Below are positions 18,953-31,776 of a stretch of 64,000 bases of DNA, piece after piece. The position numbers were made by a program, and so were the translations under genes. This stretch comes from Pseudomonas sp. p1(2021b) (lineage in GTDB: Bacteria > Pseudomonadota > Gammaproteobacteria > Pseudomonadales > Pseudomonadaceae), in assembly GCF_020151015.1 (NCBI RefSeq), contig NZ_CP083746.1, forward strand, positions 3,563,001 to 3,627,000, read 5' to 3'. Each line of letters opens with the position of its first letter. Position 1 is the stretch's first letter. The notes beneath the pieces are model-generated. The model saw nothing but the letters and a program-made list of their open reading frames with translations. It ran no database searches and was not told the DNA's origin.

Positions 18953-18998
18953 GCATGACGAGCGTTGCGCTTGTCATGCGCAACGCTCACGTCATGAG
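18953..18998. terminator. Strong hairpin between the M91-like gene and astE
   Basis: GCATGACgAGCGTTGCGC pairs with GCGCAACGCTcaCGTCATG around a 7-nt loop. There is no U-tract on either side. It lies between convergent genes, with one arm inside the astE 3' end, and could stop transcription from both sides. Confidence 0.6.
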
Positions 18999-20002
18999 CC
19001 CAGCCGTTGCCCAGAGTCCGGCACGATCAGTATCCCGGCCCGCAATCCGTTCCTGACCTTGGGGTTGGGGAAGATGATACGCGCCCCCTCCTCCTCGACG
19101 ATCCAGCGCATCTCGGCCAGGTCTTCGGCCAGCAGGTAGCCCTTGCTCAGCTCGGAGAAGTTCTCGATATCCGCGGGCAGGTGCAGGTGGAAGCTGTCGC
19201 TGTGCTTGATGATTTCCCGGGCGACGCTGAACAATTGCAGGCCATCGAGGTTGTCGTCCCCCTCTGGCTCGGTACCTTCGATGATCTGCACCAGACGCGC
19301 CTGCAGGCGGTCGAGATTGACCTGCTGGTTCTGTCCGAAGGGCCGCGCCTTGCCCAGCTCCAGGGTGAACGCCTCGGCTTCCAACTGCTCGTAGGTGAAG
19401 GCACTGAAGGTGATCGACGACTTGCTCTGCAACAGCACCGCCTCCATGCCTGCAGCGCGCAAGCGCGCCAGTTCGCGCCGGGAATGCTGGCGCCCTTCTT
19501 TATAGGGATACAGGGCGAACTGTTCGATCTTCGAACCACGAATCGCCGTATGCAGGTCGTAGTGCAGGCGGGTGCGCCCGGGCAGGCTGAAGAACACCCG
19601 GGCGAACTGTTCCAGCTCCGCCGCGCGCAAGGCCTCGGCACCGCTGGACAACTCATGCCGGCCATTGAACAGGCGGTTGATGTCCTGCTCGACGAAACGC
19701 TCGCCCTTGCGGATGGCCTCTGGGTTGCCGAACAGGAACAAGACCCGTGCCCGCGGCTTGATCTCGCCCCGGGCCACGCCATGCAACAGGTCGTCGAGCA
19801 ACTCGATGGGCGCGGTCTCGTTGCCGTGGATACCTGCCGAGAGCAGCAGGTCCAGCCCCGTGTCCTTGCCCTCGGGCGGGCGCACCTCGAGGGCGCCCTC
19901 GCCCAGCCAGCGCAAGCGCACGCCCCCGACGGTCACTTGCGTCTTCTCGGCCGGCTCATGGTCGGCCAGGGTCAGGTCAAGCAGTTTTCCGAGGGCGAGC
20001 AT
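18992..20002 (-). CDS. astE: Succinylglutamate desuccinylase
   Basis: 336 residues, zinc-dependent M14-type deacylase. The zinc ligands are seen in GIHGNET (His and Glu) and in the later DLHTAI (His); NPEAI and [11 protein letters not shown] follow. It releases glutamate and succinate from N2-succinylglutamate, the last step of the AST arginine pathway in the cytosol. It is the last gene of the ast operon, 11 bp after the small His-rich gene. Confidence 0.95.
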   Translation of the reverse strand: MLALGKLLDLTLADHEPAEKTQVTVGGVRLRWLGEGALEVRPPEGKDTGLDLLLSAGIHGNETAPIELLDDLLHGVARGEIKPRARVLFLFGNPEAIRKGERFVEQDINRLFNGRHELSSGAEALRAAELEQFARVFFSLPGRTRLHYDLHTAIRGSKIEQFALYPYKEGRQHSRRELARLRAAGMEAVLLQSKSSITFSAFTYEQLEAEAFTLELGKARPFGQNQQVNLDRLQARLVQIIEGTEPEGDDNLDGLQLFSVAREIIKHSDSFHLHLPADIENFSELSKGYLLAEDLAEMRWIVEEEGARIIFPNPKVRNGLRAGILIVPDSGQRLGS

Positions 20003-20013
20003 AGGGCGTTTCC

Positions 20014-20301
20014 TTAGTGATCGTGACCGCAGTCCGGGCCATGCACGTGGTCGTCGTCACCGACGTCGGCGGGTTCCATTTCCAGCTGCAGGCTGACCAG
20101 GTTGGTGGCCATGGGGCGCAGCAGCAGGTTGGCGTACTCGGTGTCGCCTTCCTCGACGTCGACGCCGATCAGCAGCTGGCCGCGGCCGTCCTGCTGGATC
20201 CATACCTCCTTGCCTTGCCAGACCACCGCAAAGCGGGTGCAGGAGGTTTCCAGCTGGGTGCCGTCGTTGTCTTCAAGGATCAGCCGCAGGGCATCGGACA
20301 T
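20014..20301 (-). CDS. Small conserved His/Asp-tailed protein of the ast operon
   Basis: 95 residues from ATG 20301, with AAGAGAG upstream. The first part ([20 protein letters not shown]) is a small beta-rich domain with a Trp pair and [12 protein letters not shown]. The last 15 residues, [14 protein letters not shown], are rich in His, Asp and Cys and look metal-binding. Homologues sit in the same operon position in other pseudomonads and are sometimes labelled topoisomerase II without support. It lies between astB and astE in a tight operon, so a link to the zinc enzyme AstE is possible but only inferred. Confidence 0.8.
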   Translation of the reverse strand: MSDALRLILEDNDGTQLETSCTRFAVVWQGKEVWIQQDGRGQLLIGVDVEEGDTEYANLLLRPMATNLVSLQLEMEPADVGDDDHVHGPDCGHDH

Positions 20302-20315
20302 TACAAGTTCTCTCT

Positions 20316-21665
20316 TCAAGGTTGGCGTTGGAACGGATAGACCGAGCCCAGCTTCAGGATCTGGGTCAGTTCATCCAGGGCCGTACGGCATTCGTCCAGC
20401 AGCTGCGGGTCGGCCAGGTCCGCCTCGCCCAGGCGATCGCGGTAGTGCTTGTCGACCCACTGGACCAAGGTGTCGTACAGCGGCGCGGTCATGATAACGC
20501 CTTGGTTGACCGCCGCCAGTTCATTGTCCTTCAAGGCCACGCGCAAACGCAGGCAGGCCGGGCCGCCACCGTTCTGCATGCTCTGCTTGAGGTCGAACAC
20601 CTTGACCTCCTTGACCGGGCCGCCCTGGCTGGTCAACTGCCCCAGGTAGGACCAGACGCGCTCGTTGTTGCGGCACTCCTCCGGCACCACCAACAGCATG
20701 GAGCCGTCGTCGCGGCTGAGCAGTTGGCTGTTGAACAGGTAGGAGCGCACCGCGTCTTCCACCGTCACCGCCGCGCGAGGCACACGGATCGCCTGGAAGC
20801 TGCCGCCCTTGCTGGCCAGTTTAGCCTGCAACTGGCCAAGCACCGCGTCGGTCTCGAGGAAGGCATCCTCGTGGTAGAACAGCACTTCGCCGTTGCCCAC
20901 CGAGATCACGTCGTTGTGAAACACGCCCTGGTCGATCACCGCCGGGTTCTGTTGAGCGTAGACCACACCGTCGTCGGCAAGCCCATGCAGGCGCGCCACG
21001 GCCTGGGAGGCTTCGAGGGTCTGGCGTGCCGGATACTTCTGTGGTGCGGGGTAGCGACTGTCGAAGGCGCTGCGGCCATAGACGAAGAACTCCACTCCAG
21101 GCTCGCCGTAGGCGCGGCAGAAGCGCGTGTGGTTGGCCGCGCCTTCGTCACCGAACTGGGCCACGGCTGGCAGGGCTTCGTGGTGGGCGAAATGCTGTTC
21201 GTTGGCGAACATGGCGCCCAGCACACGGCTGGTGGTCGGGTGCTCGATGCTGCGGTGGTATTTGCAGTTGAGGTTGGCGGCGGTGAAATGCACCCGGCCA
21301 TCGGCAGTATCGGCGCTCGGGCTGACCGTGGCGGCATTGGCCACCCACATGCTCGAGGCCGAACAGCTGGCCACCAGCAGCGGCATGGCGTCCTTGGCAG
21401 CGCGGCGGATCACCTCGGCATCGCTGCCGGTGAAGCCCAGGCGACGCAGCGCGGCCACATCCGGGCGCTCCTGCGGCGCCAGCACGCCCTGTTTGAAGCC
21501 CATGTCGGCCAGGGCTTTCATTTTCGCCAGGCCCTGGCGCGCCGCCTCACGCGGGTTGGACTGCTGCTGGCTGTTGCTCTGCGAAGCTACGTTGCCGTAG
21601 GACAGGCCACCGTAGTTGTGGGTCGGCCCCACCAGGCCATCAAAATTCACTTCGTAGGATTTCAT
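20316..21665 (-). CDS. astB: N-succinylarginine dihydrolase
   Basis: 449 residues. It begins [20 protein letters not shown] as expected for AstB, an amidinotransferase-fold enzyme. The catalytic His lies in [12 protein letters not shown] and the catalytic Cys in [13 protein letters not shown]. It hydrolyses succinylarginine to succinylornithine, CO2 and two NH3. The start at ATG 21665 has GGAG upstream; an in-frame TTG at 21671 is less likely. It is separated from astD by 23 bp. Confidence 0.96.
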   Translation of the reverse strand: MKSYEVNFDGLVGPTHNYGGLSYGNVASQSNSQQQSNPREAARQGLAKMKALADMGFKQGVLAPQERPDVAALRRLGFTGSDAEVIRRAAKDAMPLLVASCSASSMWVANAATVSPSADTADGRVHFTAANLNCKYHRSIEHPTTSRVLGAMFANEQHFAHHEALPAVAQFGDEGAANHTRFCRAYGEPGVEFFVYGRSAFDSRYPAPQKYPARQTLEASQAVARLHGLADDGVVYAQQNPAVIDQGVFHNDVISVGNGEVLFYHEDAFLETDAVLGQLQAKLASKGGSFQAIRVPRAAVTVEDAVRSYLFNSQLLSRDDGSMLLVVPEECRNNERVWSYLGQLTSQGGPVKEVKVFDLKQSMQNGGGPACLRLRVALKDNELAAVNQGVIMTAPLYDTLVQWVDKHYRDRLGEADLADPQLLDECRTALDELTQILKLGSVYPFQRQP

Positions 21666-21688
21666 CGGCAAGGCTCCGAGACCTGTTG

Positions 21689-23152
<1,464 letters not shown>

Positions 23153-24178
23153 TTACTGGGCCTCCCGGCTGGCGGACAGCGGCACGGCGCGCACATTGTC
23201 GCCGGCGCCCAGGCGCAGGCGCTTGGCGGTCTGAGGATCGACCACCAGGGTGCCGGCTGCCAGGCGCGCAGGCGCTGCGGTGATGCGGCAGTCCTCGCGC
23301 TTGCGGTTATGAATGAGATAAGGGGTGGCGTCGTCGCCCGGCGTGCCGACGGCCAACACCAGGGTCTGGCTTTCACGCACGGCGCGGATCTTCGACGTTT
23401 CGCACTCGATGGCCGGGCCTGCGTCGAAGATGTCGACGTAGCCCTGGTAGCTGAAGCCTTCGCGCTTGAGCATGGCCAGGGCAGGCTCGGTATCGGTGTG
23501 CACGCGGCCAATGACGTTGCGCGCAGCCTCCGAGAGGAAGCAGGTGTACAACGGGAACTTGGGCATCAGTTCGGCAATGAACGACTTGTTGCCCACGCCG
23601 GTCAGGTAGTCGGCCTGGCTGAACTCCATCTTGAAAAAATGCCGGCCCAGGCTCTCCCAGAACGGCGAGCGGCCATGCTCGTCGGACATGCCGCGCATCT
23701 CGGCGATGATCTTGTTGCCGAACAGCTCGGGGAACTCGGCGATGAACAGCATACGCGCCTTGGACAACAGTCGGCCGTTGAGGCCGGTGCGGTAGTCGCT
23801 GCGCAGGAACAGCGAGCACAGCTCAGAGTTGCCGGTCAGGTCGTTGGCCAGGAACAGGGTGGGGATCTCGCGGTAGATCTTCAGTTCCTGGGAAGCGCTG
23901 ACAGTCAGGCCGACCCGGTAGTTGTACCAAGGCTCGCGCAGGCCGACGGCGCCGGCAATGGCGCAGATGCCGACCACCAGGCCCTCGTCGTTTTCCAATA
24001 CGAACAGGTAGTCGGTATCGGCGCGCTCGGCTTCGCCACGGAAGCTTTTCTCGGCCCAGCCGACACGGTGCCCGAGGCGGTCTTCGTTGGCCGGCAAGGT
24101 GGTCAGGCCGGTGCCGGTGCTGCGTGCCAATTCGATCAGCGCGGGTAGGTCGCTGCTGCGTACGGGACGAACGATCAT
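23153..24178 (-). CDS. aruG: Arginine N-succinyltransferase beta subunit
   Basis: 341 residues of the AstA family, starting MIVRPVRSSDLPALIELA. Conserved segments include LFLRSDYRTGLNGRLLSKAR, MRGMSDEHGRSPFWESLGRHFF and GYVDIFDAGPAIECE. Together with AruF it transfers succinyl from succinyl-CoA to the alpha-amino group of arginine (and ornithine), the first committed step of the pathway. Pseudomonads use two paralogous subunits where E. coli has one AstA. Sixty bp separate it from aruF. Confidence 0.95.
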   Translation of the reverse strand: MIVRPVRSSDLPALIELARSTGTGLTTLPANEDRLGHRVGWAEKSFRGEAERADTDYLFVLENDEGLVVGICAIAGAVGLREPWYNYRVGLTVSASQELKIYREIPTLFLANDLTGNSELCSLFLRSDYRTGLNGRLLSKARMLFIAEFPELFGNKIIAEMRGMSDEHGRSPFWESLGRHFFKMEFSQADYLTGVGNKSFIAELMPKFPLYTCFLSEAARNVIGRVHTDTEPALAMLKREGFSYQGYVDIFDAGPAIECETSKIRAVRESQTLVLAVGTPGDDATPYLIHNRKREDCRITAAPARLAAGTLVVDPQTAKRLRLGAGDNVRAVPLSASREAQ

Positions 24179-24238
24179 GCTATCTCCTTGTGCGGCGGTC
24201 TTTGCCTGCCGCGAATCTCTCGATACCGACCCTGGGGT

Positions 24239-25258
24239 TCAGACGGCGACCAGGCGGACGCTGCCACCTTCACCGACGCCCAGGGCGTCGGCAGCTTCAC
24301 GGGTCAGGCTGACCGGCTTGCCCGGCACCCAGTCCAGCTCCAGCAACACCGCGCGGTAGTCCTGCAATTGGCCGTTGCACACCAGGTAGGCGCGCCCGCC
24401 CTTGATCGGGCTGTCATCGAGCTTGACCGGCACCACCCGGCTCTGGGCGATCGAGCGAATGCCCGAGGTGCGTGCGTGCAGGGTTGGGCCACCATCGAAG
24501 ATGTCGATGTAGTGCTCGGTCTCGAAGCCTTCGCGCATGAGGATGTCGAACGTGATCTGCGCCCGTGGGTGGACCTGGCCCATGGCTTCCTGGGCTTCGT
24601 CCGGCAACAGCGGCACATAGATCGGGTAATGAGGCATCAACTCGGCGAGGAAGGTGCGGCTCTTCAGGCCGCACAGGCGCTCGGCATCGGCATAGTTGAG
24701 GTCGAAGAAGTTGCGGCCGATGGCGTCCCAGAACGGCGACTCGCCCTGCTCGTCGCTGTAGCCGACGATCTCGGTGACCACCGAATCGGCGAAACGCTCA
24801 GGGTGCGAGGCCATGAACAGCAGGCGGCCACGGGAGTTGAGTTCGGCCCAGCTACTGTTCACCAGCTCCGGCAAGACATAGAAGCTGGTCAGCAGGCTGT
24901 TGCCGGTCAGGTCGTGACACAACGACAACACATGGATCTTGTTGTGGATCTTCAACTCGCGCGAGGCGTGCACGAAGGTCTCGTTGCGAAAACTGTAGAA
25001 CGGCTCGGAGTAGCCTGCCGAGGCGACGATCGCCGAGCAGCCGGCGAGCTTGCCGGTCTCGCTGTCTTCGAGCACGAAGAAATAGCTCTCTTCACCGTTG
25101 AAGCTCACTTCGGCAGCGAAGGAGGTTTCCGAGGCAGCGATCTTGTCGCCCAGGCGACCGGCGTCGTCCGGCAGCGAGGTGACACCAATGGGGCTGTCGG
25201 CAGCCATACGCTGCACTTCGTTCAGGTCCGCCATTTGCGCGGGGCGCATCACCAGCAT
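24239..25258 (-). CDS. aruF: Arginine/ornithine N-succinyltransferase alpha subunit
   Basis: 339 residues, AstA family and paralogous to the downstream aruG product along its whole length (shared SPFWDAIGRNFFDL and HYIDIFDGGPTLHAR-type segments). It is the alpha subunit of the heteromeric succinyltransferase. ATG 25258 is chosen because AAAGGAG lies just upstream; the 22 extra residues of the longer frame to 25324 are not family-like. Confidence 0.95.
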   Translation of the reverse strand: MLVMRPAQMADLNEVQRMAADSPIGVTSLPDDAGRLGDKIAASETSFAAEVSFNGEESYFFVLEDSETGKLAGCSAIVASAGYSEPFYSFRNETFVHASRELKIHNKIHVLSLCHDLTGNSLLTSFYVLPELVNSSWAELNSRGRLLFMASHPERFADSVVTEIVGYSDEQGESPFWDAIGRNFFDLNYADAERLCGLKSRTFLAELMPHYPIYVPLLPDEAQEAMGQVHPRAQITFDILMREGFETEHYIDIFDGGPTLHARTSGIRSIAQSRVVPVKLDDSPIKGGRAYLVCNGQLQDYRAVLLELDWVPGKPVSLTREAADALGVGEGGSVRLVAV

Positions 25259-25398
25259 GGTGTCACTCCTTTGGGAAAACAGGCCGACAGGTCGGCACGG
25301 AAAAACGACGGGCGCGGTGTTCAACGCGCGCCCGCTCTGGAATTCAGGTATCGCCGGCCCTGGCCAGGGTCAGGGCCGGCGAAGGGACCGCAGCGCTG

Positions 25399-26718
<1,320 letters not shown>

Positions 26719-26727
26719 TTACAGCGC

Positions 26728-26764
26728 TAAACCTTGTTTTACAGAGGTTTTCGGCAATGCGACA
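26728..26764 (-). promoter_or_regulatory. Candidate ArgR operator upstream of astC
   Basis: On the minus strand TGTCGC-ATTGCCGA-AA (26764-26749) matches the ArgR half-site TGTCGC-N8-AA exactly. After 5 nt a weaker second half-site TGTAAA-N8-TA (26743-26728) follows in the same direction. This tandem spacing is the one described for AraC-type ArgR of P. aeruginosa. The site ends 109 bp before the astC start. Confidence 0.6.
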
Positions 26765-26904
26765 AACACTGTCGCAATCGCGCAGTGTAACGGGAGAGAG
26801 GGATTGGGTGAACGGCTGTTCACACAGGGAAGAAGAACACGTGTACCGCCCTCGCTGGCAAGCCAGCTCTCAAAGAACAACGCATGACCATTTGATTCGC
26901 GGCA

Positions 26905-27022
26905 TCCTGTGGGAGCGGGCTTGTCCCGCGATTAGGCCGGGCCCGATATCACCGTCGCCTGGCAAGGGCTTCGCCCTTGATCGCGGGACAAGTCGGACCG
27001 CCGCACCGCCGCTCCCACAGGG
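26905..27022. repeat. Pair of inverted REP-like palindromes
   Basis: CCTGTGGGAGCGGGCTTGTC followed by CCGCGAT at 26905-26932, and an inverted copy at 26970-27022 (GATCGCGGGACAAG ... CGCTCCCACAGG, with an internal insertion). Each contains the self-complementary core GCGGGCTTGTCCCGC. It sits between argR and the aru operon. Confidence 0.8.
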
Positions 27023-27148
27023 GCAGCATTGGCCGCTTGTTCTCTGCGCGACAGCGCAGCCCGAAGGGCTGGGTGATTTCCCACAGTGATTTCGCAAGTC
27101 TTGAGAGTGGCGCAATCTCGGTGGAAGCTGATACGAGCAGCTTCGGAC

Positions 27149-28129
27149 TCAGCCTTTCTCCGCCGGCGCCGAGCTCAACTCGAACGGGCTGCTGCTGCGT
27201 CGCTGGTTGCGGTCTTCCCGTGGCGTTGCGCCAAAGAAATTGCGGTAGGCACTGGAAAAATGCGGCCCCGAGGAGAAGCCGCACGACAAGCCGATCTGGA
27301 TGATCGACTTGCTGGTCTGCATCAACATCTGCCGCGCCTTGTTCAAGCGCAGCTCCAGGTAGTACTGGCTCGGCACCCGGTTGAGGTATTGCTTGAAGAT
27401 TCGCTCCAACTGGCGACGGGACACGCAGACATGCTGGGCGATCTCGTCGGTGGTCAGCGGCTCTTCGATGTTCGCCTCCATCAGCAGCACCGCCTGGGTC
27501 AGCTTCGGATGGCTGGAGCCCAGGCGATTCTGCAGCGGAATACGCTGGCGCTCGCCACCTTCGCGGATACGCTCGACCACCAACTCCTCGGACACCGCCC
27601 CCGCCAGCTCCGCCCCGTGGTCACGGGCCAGCACCGCCAGCAGCAGGTCGGTCACGGCCATGCCGCCACAGGCGGTCAGGCGATCACGATCCCAGTCGAA
27701 CAGGTGGCTGGTGGCGATGACCTTGGGGAAACGTTCGGCGAAGTCGTCCTGCCAACGCCAGTGCACCGCCGCCCGATAGCCATCCAGCAAGCCCAGCGCC
27801 GCCAGCGGGTACACCCCGGCGGACAACCCGCCGATCATGCAGCCACTGCGCGCCAGTTGCTTGAGCGCAGCGGACAACGCCGAGCCCATGGCGGATGGCG
27901 GCTCGTCCGCCAGCAGAAACAACTTGTGACAACCTTCCAGGCGGCCATTCCACGGCTCGCCAGGCAAGCGCCAGTCACCATCCGGGCTGGCATCGGCTTG
28001 AAGGAAGGCCAGTTCGTAGACCACATCCGGGTGAACCCGCTGGGCCACCCGCAACACTTCCTCGGCCAACGCCAGGGTCAGCGGCCGGGTGCTCGGCCAG
28101 ATGAGAAATCCGATTCGCTGGGTGGTCAT
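27149..28129 (-). CDS. argR: Arginine regulator ArgR (AraC family)
   Basis: 326 residues. The N-terminal part (about 5-190) is a GlxA/DJ-1-like amidase-fold domain with SGCMIGGLSAGVYPLA. The C-terminal AraC domain has two helix-turn-helix units, LTTDEIAQHVCVSRRQLERIFK and IIQIGLSCGFSSGPHFSSAYRNFFGATP. It is the arginine-responsive activator and repressor of the aru and aot operons, unrelated to E. coli ArgR. ATG 28129 fits the family start MTTQRIGFLIWP. It lies between the two operons it is expected to control, 100 bp after aotP. Confidence 0.95.
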   Translation of the reverse strand: MTTQRIGFLIWPSTRPLTLALAEEVLRVAQRVHPDVVYELAFLQADASPDGDWRLPGEPWNGRLEGCHKLFLLADEPPSAMGSALSAALKQLARSGCMIGGLSAGVYPLAALGLLDGYRAAVHWRWQDDFAERFPKVIATSHLFDWDRDRLTACGGMAVTDLLLAVLARDHGAELAGAVSEELVVERIREGGERQRIPLQNRLGSSHPKLTQAVLLMEANIEEPLTTDEIAQHVCVSRRQLERIFKQYLNRVPSQYYLELRLNKARQMLMQTSKSIIQIGLSCGFSSGPHFSSAYRNFFGATPREDRNQRRSSSPFELSSAPAEKG

Positions 28130-28229
28130 AGGGCGTGGTCCGAAACCTGGGTTCGTTCGAGTCTGTGGCGCCGGGTCAGGCTGCGCTTCGCTGCGCAGCA
28201 TGCCCTATTCTGGTGCAAAGGTGCAGCCT

Positions 28230-28994
28230 TTACTTCAGGCTGCCGGAGAGAAACTGCTTGAGTCGCTCCGACTGCGGGTTGACCAGCACTTCGCGCGGGC
28301 AGCCCCGCTCCTCCACCAGGCCCTTGTGCAGGAACACCAGCTGGTTCGATACCTCACGGGCAAAGCCCATTTCGTGGGTCACCACGACCATGGTCCGGCC
28401 TTCCTGGGCCAGCGACTGCATGACCTTGAGCACATCGCCGACCAGCTCCGGGTCGAGGGCCGAGGTCGGCTCATCGAACAGCATCACCTCAGGCTCCATG
28501 GCCAAGGCACGGGCGATCGCCACGCGCTGCTGCTCACCGCCGGACATATGCCCGGGGAAGGCATCCTTGCGGTGGGCCACGCCGACCTTGTTCAGGTAGT
28601 GCTCGGCCTTTTCCAACGCTTCCTTCCTGTTCACGCCCAGCACATGCACCGGCGCTTCGATCACGTTCTCCAGCGCGGTCATGTGCGACCACAGGTTGAA
28701 GTGCTGGAACACCATCGACAGGCGCGAACGCATGCGTTGCAGTTGCTTGGGGTCGGCGGCCTTCAGCGCACCGTCCTTGCCAGCCACCAGCTTGAGCTCT
28801 TCGTTGTTGAGCAGGATCTTGCCGGCATGGGGCTGCTCGAGCAGGTTGATGCAGCGCAGGAAGGTCGACTTGCCCGAACCACTGGAGCCGATGATGCTGA
28901 TCACATCGCCCGCCTTGGCCTCGAGCGAGACGCCCTTGAGCACCTCATGGCTGCCGTAGCGCTTGTGCAGGTCTTGGACTTGGAGTTTGTACAT
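28230..28994 (-). CDS. aotP: Arginine/ornithine ABC transporter ATPase AotP
   Basis: 254 residues. Walker [11 protein letters not shown]-loop [12 protein letters not shown], signature MSGGEQQR, Walker B VMLFDEP and the switch His in [10 protein letters not shown] are all present. It belongs to the HisP/GlnQ group for polar amino acids and energises the AotQM permease. ATG 28994 gives the family start [14 protein letters not shown]. It is the last gene of aotJQMP. Confidence 0.95.
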   Translation of the reverse strand: MYKLQVQDLHKRYGSHEVLKGVSLEAKAGDVISIIGSSGSGKSTFLRCINLLEQPHAGKILLNNEELKLVAGKDGALKAADPKQLQRMRSRLSMVFQHFNLWSHMTALENVIEAPVHVLGVNRKEALEKAEHYLNKVGVAHRKDAFPGHMSGGEQQRVAIARALAMEPEVMLFDEPTSALDPELVGDVLKVMQSLAQEGRTMVVVTHEMGFAREVSNQLVFLHKGLVEERGCPREVLVNPQSERLKQFLSGSLK

Positions 28995-29016
28995 GCTGTC
29001 GGTTCTCACAGAGCGT

Positions 29017-29715
29017 TCAGTGCTTGCGCGGCGCCAGGTAGCTGAGCCAGCGGCGTTCGGCCATCTTGAACAGGCGCACGAGGATGAAGGTTAGGCACAG
29101 GTAGAACGCGCCCGCCGTGATGTAGGCCTCGAAAGGCAGGTAGTACTGGGCATTGACGGTACGCGCCGCGCCCGTGATGTCGATCAGGGTGACGATCGAC
29201 GCCAGGCTGGTGGTCTGCAGCATCATGATCACCTCGTTGCTGTACTGCGGCAGCGCTCGACGCAGGGCCGAGGGCAACAGGATGCGCCGGTACATCTTCA
29301 TGCGCGACATGCCCATCGCCTTGGCCGCCTCGATCTCGCCATGGGGCGTGGCCCGCAGGCTGCCGGCAATGATCTCGGCGGTGTAGGCGCTGGTGTTCAC
29401 CGCGAACGCAAGGCAAGCGCAGAAAGTCGCACTGGACAACCAAGGCCAGAGCACGCTTTCACGCACCGCTTCGAACTGGGCCAGGCCGTAGTAGATCAGG
29501 AACAGCTGCACCAGCATCGGCGTGCCACGGATGACGTAGGTATACAGCCATGCGAGCAGGTTCACCACGGGCTGCTTGGACACGCGCATCAGGCCCAGCG
29601 GGATGGCCGCCAACAGGCCGAAGAACAGCGACAGCGCCAGCAGCTTCAGGGTGGTCAGCAGGCCGCCCAGGTACAGCGGCATGGCCTCCCAGATGACGTT
29701 GTAGTCGAAGATCAT
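29017..29715 (-). CDS. aotM: Arginine/ornithine ABC transporter permease AotM
   Basis: 232 residues, HisM-type inner-membrane permease with about five transmembrane helices. The EAA loop region reads [26 protein letters not shown]. It pairs with AotQ to form the transmembrane channel. It overlaps the end of aotQ by 4 bp. Confidence 0.95.
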   Translation of the reverse strand: MIFDYNVIWEAMPLYLGGLLTTLKLLALSLFFGLLAAIPLGLMRVSKQPVVNLLAWLYTYVIRGTPMLVQLFLIYYGLAQFEAVRESVLWPWLSSATFCACLAFAVNTSAYTAEIIAGSLRATPHGEIEAAKAMGMSRMKMYRRILLPSALRRALPQYSNEVIMMLQTTSLASIVTLIDITGAARTVNAQYYLPFEAYITAGAFYLCLTFILVRLFKMAERRWLSYLAPRKH

Positions 29716-30401
29716 AGTTCAGCCGCCTTTACGCCCACCGAGTAGCGTCGTTCGAGGTACTTCAGGGCCACCAGCGAGATGCTGGTGAGCACCAGGTACA
29801 AGGCCGCCACCGCCAGGAAGAAGGTGAAGGGTTCGCGGGTGGCATCGGCCGCCTGCTTGGCCTTGAACATCATGTCCTGCAGCCCGACCACCGAGATCAG
29901 TGCCGTGGCCTTGGTCAACACCAGCCAGTTGTTGGTGAAACCCGGGATCGCCAGGCGAATCATCTGCGGCACCATGATGCGGAAGAACACCTGGCGGCTG
30001 CTCATGCCATAGGCCACCCCCGCCTCGGCCTGCCCCTTGGGAATACCCAGGAAGGCGCCGCGGAAGGTTTCCGACAGGTATGCACCGAAGATGAAGCCCA
30101 GGGTGCCGACACCCGCCACGAACGGGTTCAGGTCGATGTAATCTTCATAACCTACCAGTGGCGCGATACGGTTGATCACATCCTGGCCGCCATAGAAGAT
30201 CAGCAGGATCAGCACCAGGTCAGGGATACCACGGATCACCGTGGCATACATATCGCCCAGCCAGGCCAGCCAGCGCACGGGCGACAAGCGCAGCGCCACA
30301 CCGATCAGGCCGAGCACGATGGCCAGGGCCATCGACGACAGGGCGAGCTGCAGCGTCAGCCACGCCCCATCGAGGATGACTGCCCCGTAGCCTTTCAACA
30401 T
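29712..30401 (-). CDS. aotQ: Arginine/ornithine ABC transporter permease AotQ
   Basis: 229 residues, HisQ-type permease with about five transmembrane helices. The EAA loop reads AGVAYGMSSRQVFFRIMVPQMIRLAIPG. It overlaps aotM by 4 bp and follows aotJ after a 90-bp gap. Confidence 0.95.
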   Translation of the reverse strand: MLKGYGAVILDGAWLTLQLALSSMALAIVLGLIGVALRLSPVRWLAWLGDMYATVIRGIPDLVLILLIFYGGQDVINRIAPLVGYEDYIDLNPFVAGVGTLGFIFGAYLSETFRGAFLGIPKGQAEAGVAYGMSSRQVFFRIMVPQMIRLAIPGFTNNWLVLTKATALISVVGLQDMMFKAKQAADATREPFTFFLAVAALYLVLTSISLVALKYLERRYSVGVKAAEL

Positions 30402-30491
30402 GATTGGGATTCCTCGGGACTTGGAATGAAAAATGGTGCAAACCTCAGAGCCTCTGCTGTTTGCACCATTGCACAGGTGAAACCCGACGTC

Positions 30492-31277
30492 TTACTGAGC
30501 TTCAGGCCCGTAGATGTCGAAGTTGAAGTACTTATCCTGGATCTGCTTGTACTTGCCGTTGGCACGGATCGCATCGATCGCGGCATTGATACGCTCACGA
30601 TTGGCGTTGTCGCCCTTGCGCACGGCGATGCCGACGCCATCACCGAAGTACTTCACGTCGGTGAACGATGGGCCCACGAAGGCAAAGCCCTTGCCAGCGT
30701 CGGTCTTGAGGAAACCATCTTCGAGCAGGGTGGCATCGGCCACGGTGCCATCCAGGCGACCGGCAGCGACGTCCAGGTAGATTTCGTTCTGGGTGCCGTA
30801 AGGCACGACGGTGGCGCCCTTCGGTGCCAGGACCTCCTTGGCGAAGCGGTCGTGGATCGAACCGCGCTGCACGCCGATCTTCTTGCCCTGGAGCTCGGTC
30901 AGGCTGTCGCTGACGGCGGTGCCTTCCTTCATGACCAGGCGTGCCGGGGTCAGGTAGTAGCGCTTGGTGAAGTCGACCGACTTCTTGCGGTCGTCAGTGA
31001 TCGACATGGACGACAGGATGGCGTCGATCTTGCGCACCTTCAGCGCCGGGATCAGGCCGTCGAATTCCTGCTCGACCCAGGTGCACTTGGCTTTCATCTC
31101 TTCGCACAGGGCGTTGCCGATGTCGTAGTCGAAGCCGGCGATGCTGCCGTCGGGTTGCTTGAAGGCGAAGGGTGGGTAGGCGGCCTCGATACCGATCTTC
31201 AACGGTTTTTCATCGGCCTGCGATACCAGGGAAAACACGGACAGCGCCAGGGCGCCAAGCAGTGCGAGCTTCTTCAT
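30492..31277 (-). CDS. aotJ: Arginine/ornithine periplasmic binding protein AotJ
   Basis: 261 residues. A signal peptide ([21 protein letters not shown], cut before DEKPLKIG) leads into a family 3 solute-binding protein. Family segments include [41 protein letters not shown] and the C-terminal [17 protein letters not shown] 31277 is supported by GGAG and by the signal peptide; the upstream extension is rejected. It is the first gene of the aot operon. Confidence 0.95.
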   Translation of the reverse strand: MKKLALLGALALSVFSLVSQADEKPLKIGIEAAYPPFAFKQPDGSIAGFDYDIGNALCEEMKAKCTWVEQEFDGLIPALKVRKIDAILSSMSITDDRKKSVDFTKRYYLTPARLVMKEGTAVSDSLTELQGKKIGVQRGSIHDRFAKEVLAPKGATVVPYGTQNEIYLDVAAGRLDGTVADATLLEDGFLKTDAGKGFAFVGPSFTDVKYFGDGVGIAVRKGDNANRERINAAIDAIRANGKYKQIQDKYFNFDIYGPEAQ

Positions 31278-31427
31278 CAGGTAACTCCATCGGTACAGGG
31301 CAATACAAGGCAGTTGTAACGGCTGCCCGACATGCGAATGGGTACAACGCGAGCCGCGGGGGTATCGACCAAGGTCGCAGACCACGAGCGAGTGAGTGGC
31401 ATTTTAACGACAGCCCGGTGGCCGATA

Positions 31428-31443
31428 TTTCTTCAAAGCGACA
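31428..31443 (-). promoter_or_regulatory. Candidate ArgR half-site upstream of aotJ
   Basis: On the minus strand TGTCGC-TTTGAAGA-AA matches TGTCGC-N8-AA. A second TGTCGT lies about 30 bp further on toward the gene. The site is about 150 bp before the aotJ start, a position similar to that at astC. Confidence 0.55.
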
Positions 31444-31721
31444 ACTACTTACAGAAGCGCCTGAAACCGCGGCGGGCGATGTTGACAGCTCCAGCAAAAT
31501 ATGCAAGAGCAAAAGAAAAATAACCTATAAGCGAAGCAATAACTGGGCCTATTATTGGCAAAGCCTTGTACTCCGGCAAGTCCAGCGTGCCGGAATGCAA
31601 AAAATCCTACAGATTCGAACTGAAATAGCACATGAATGTTTCGGCTCGCCCCGCTTCTGTGCGAAACGGGTGACAGGAAAGGTTACCGATGTAAGTCGAG
31701 GTAACAGAATGTAAGTAAAGC

Positions 31722-31749
31722 AAAACCCCGGCGGTTGCCCGGCGGGGTT
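31722..31749 (-). terminator. acsA terminator
   Basis: On the minus strand AACCCCGCC...GGCGGGGTT-type arms (complement of 31724-31749) form a GC-rich hairpin followed by TTGCTTTAC. It lies about 115 bp after the acsA stop. Confidence 0.6.
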
Positions 31750-31776
31750 CAAGGGAGAACTTGGATTGCCTTGCGG

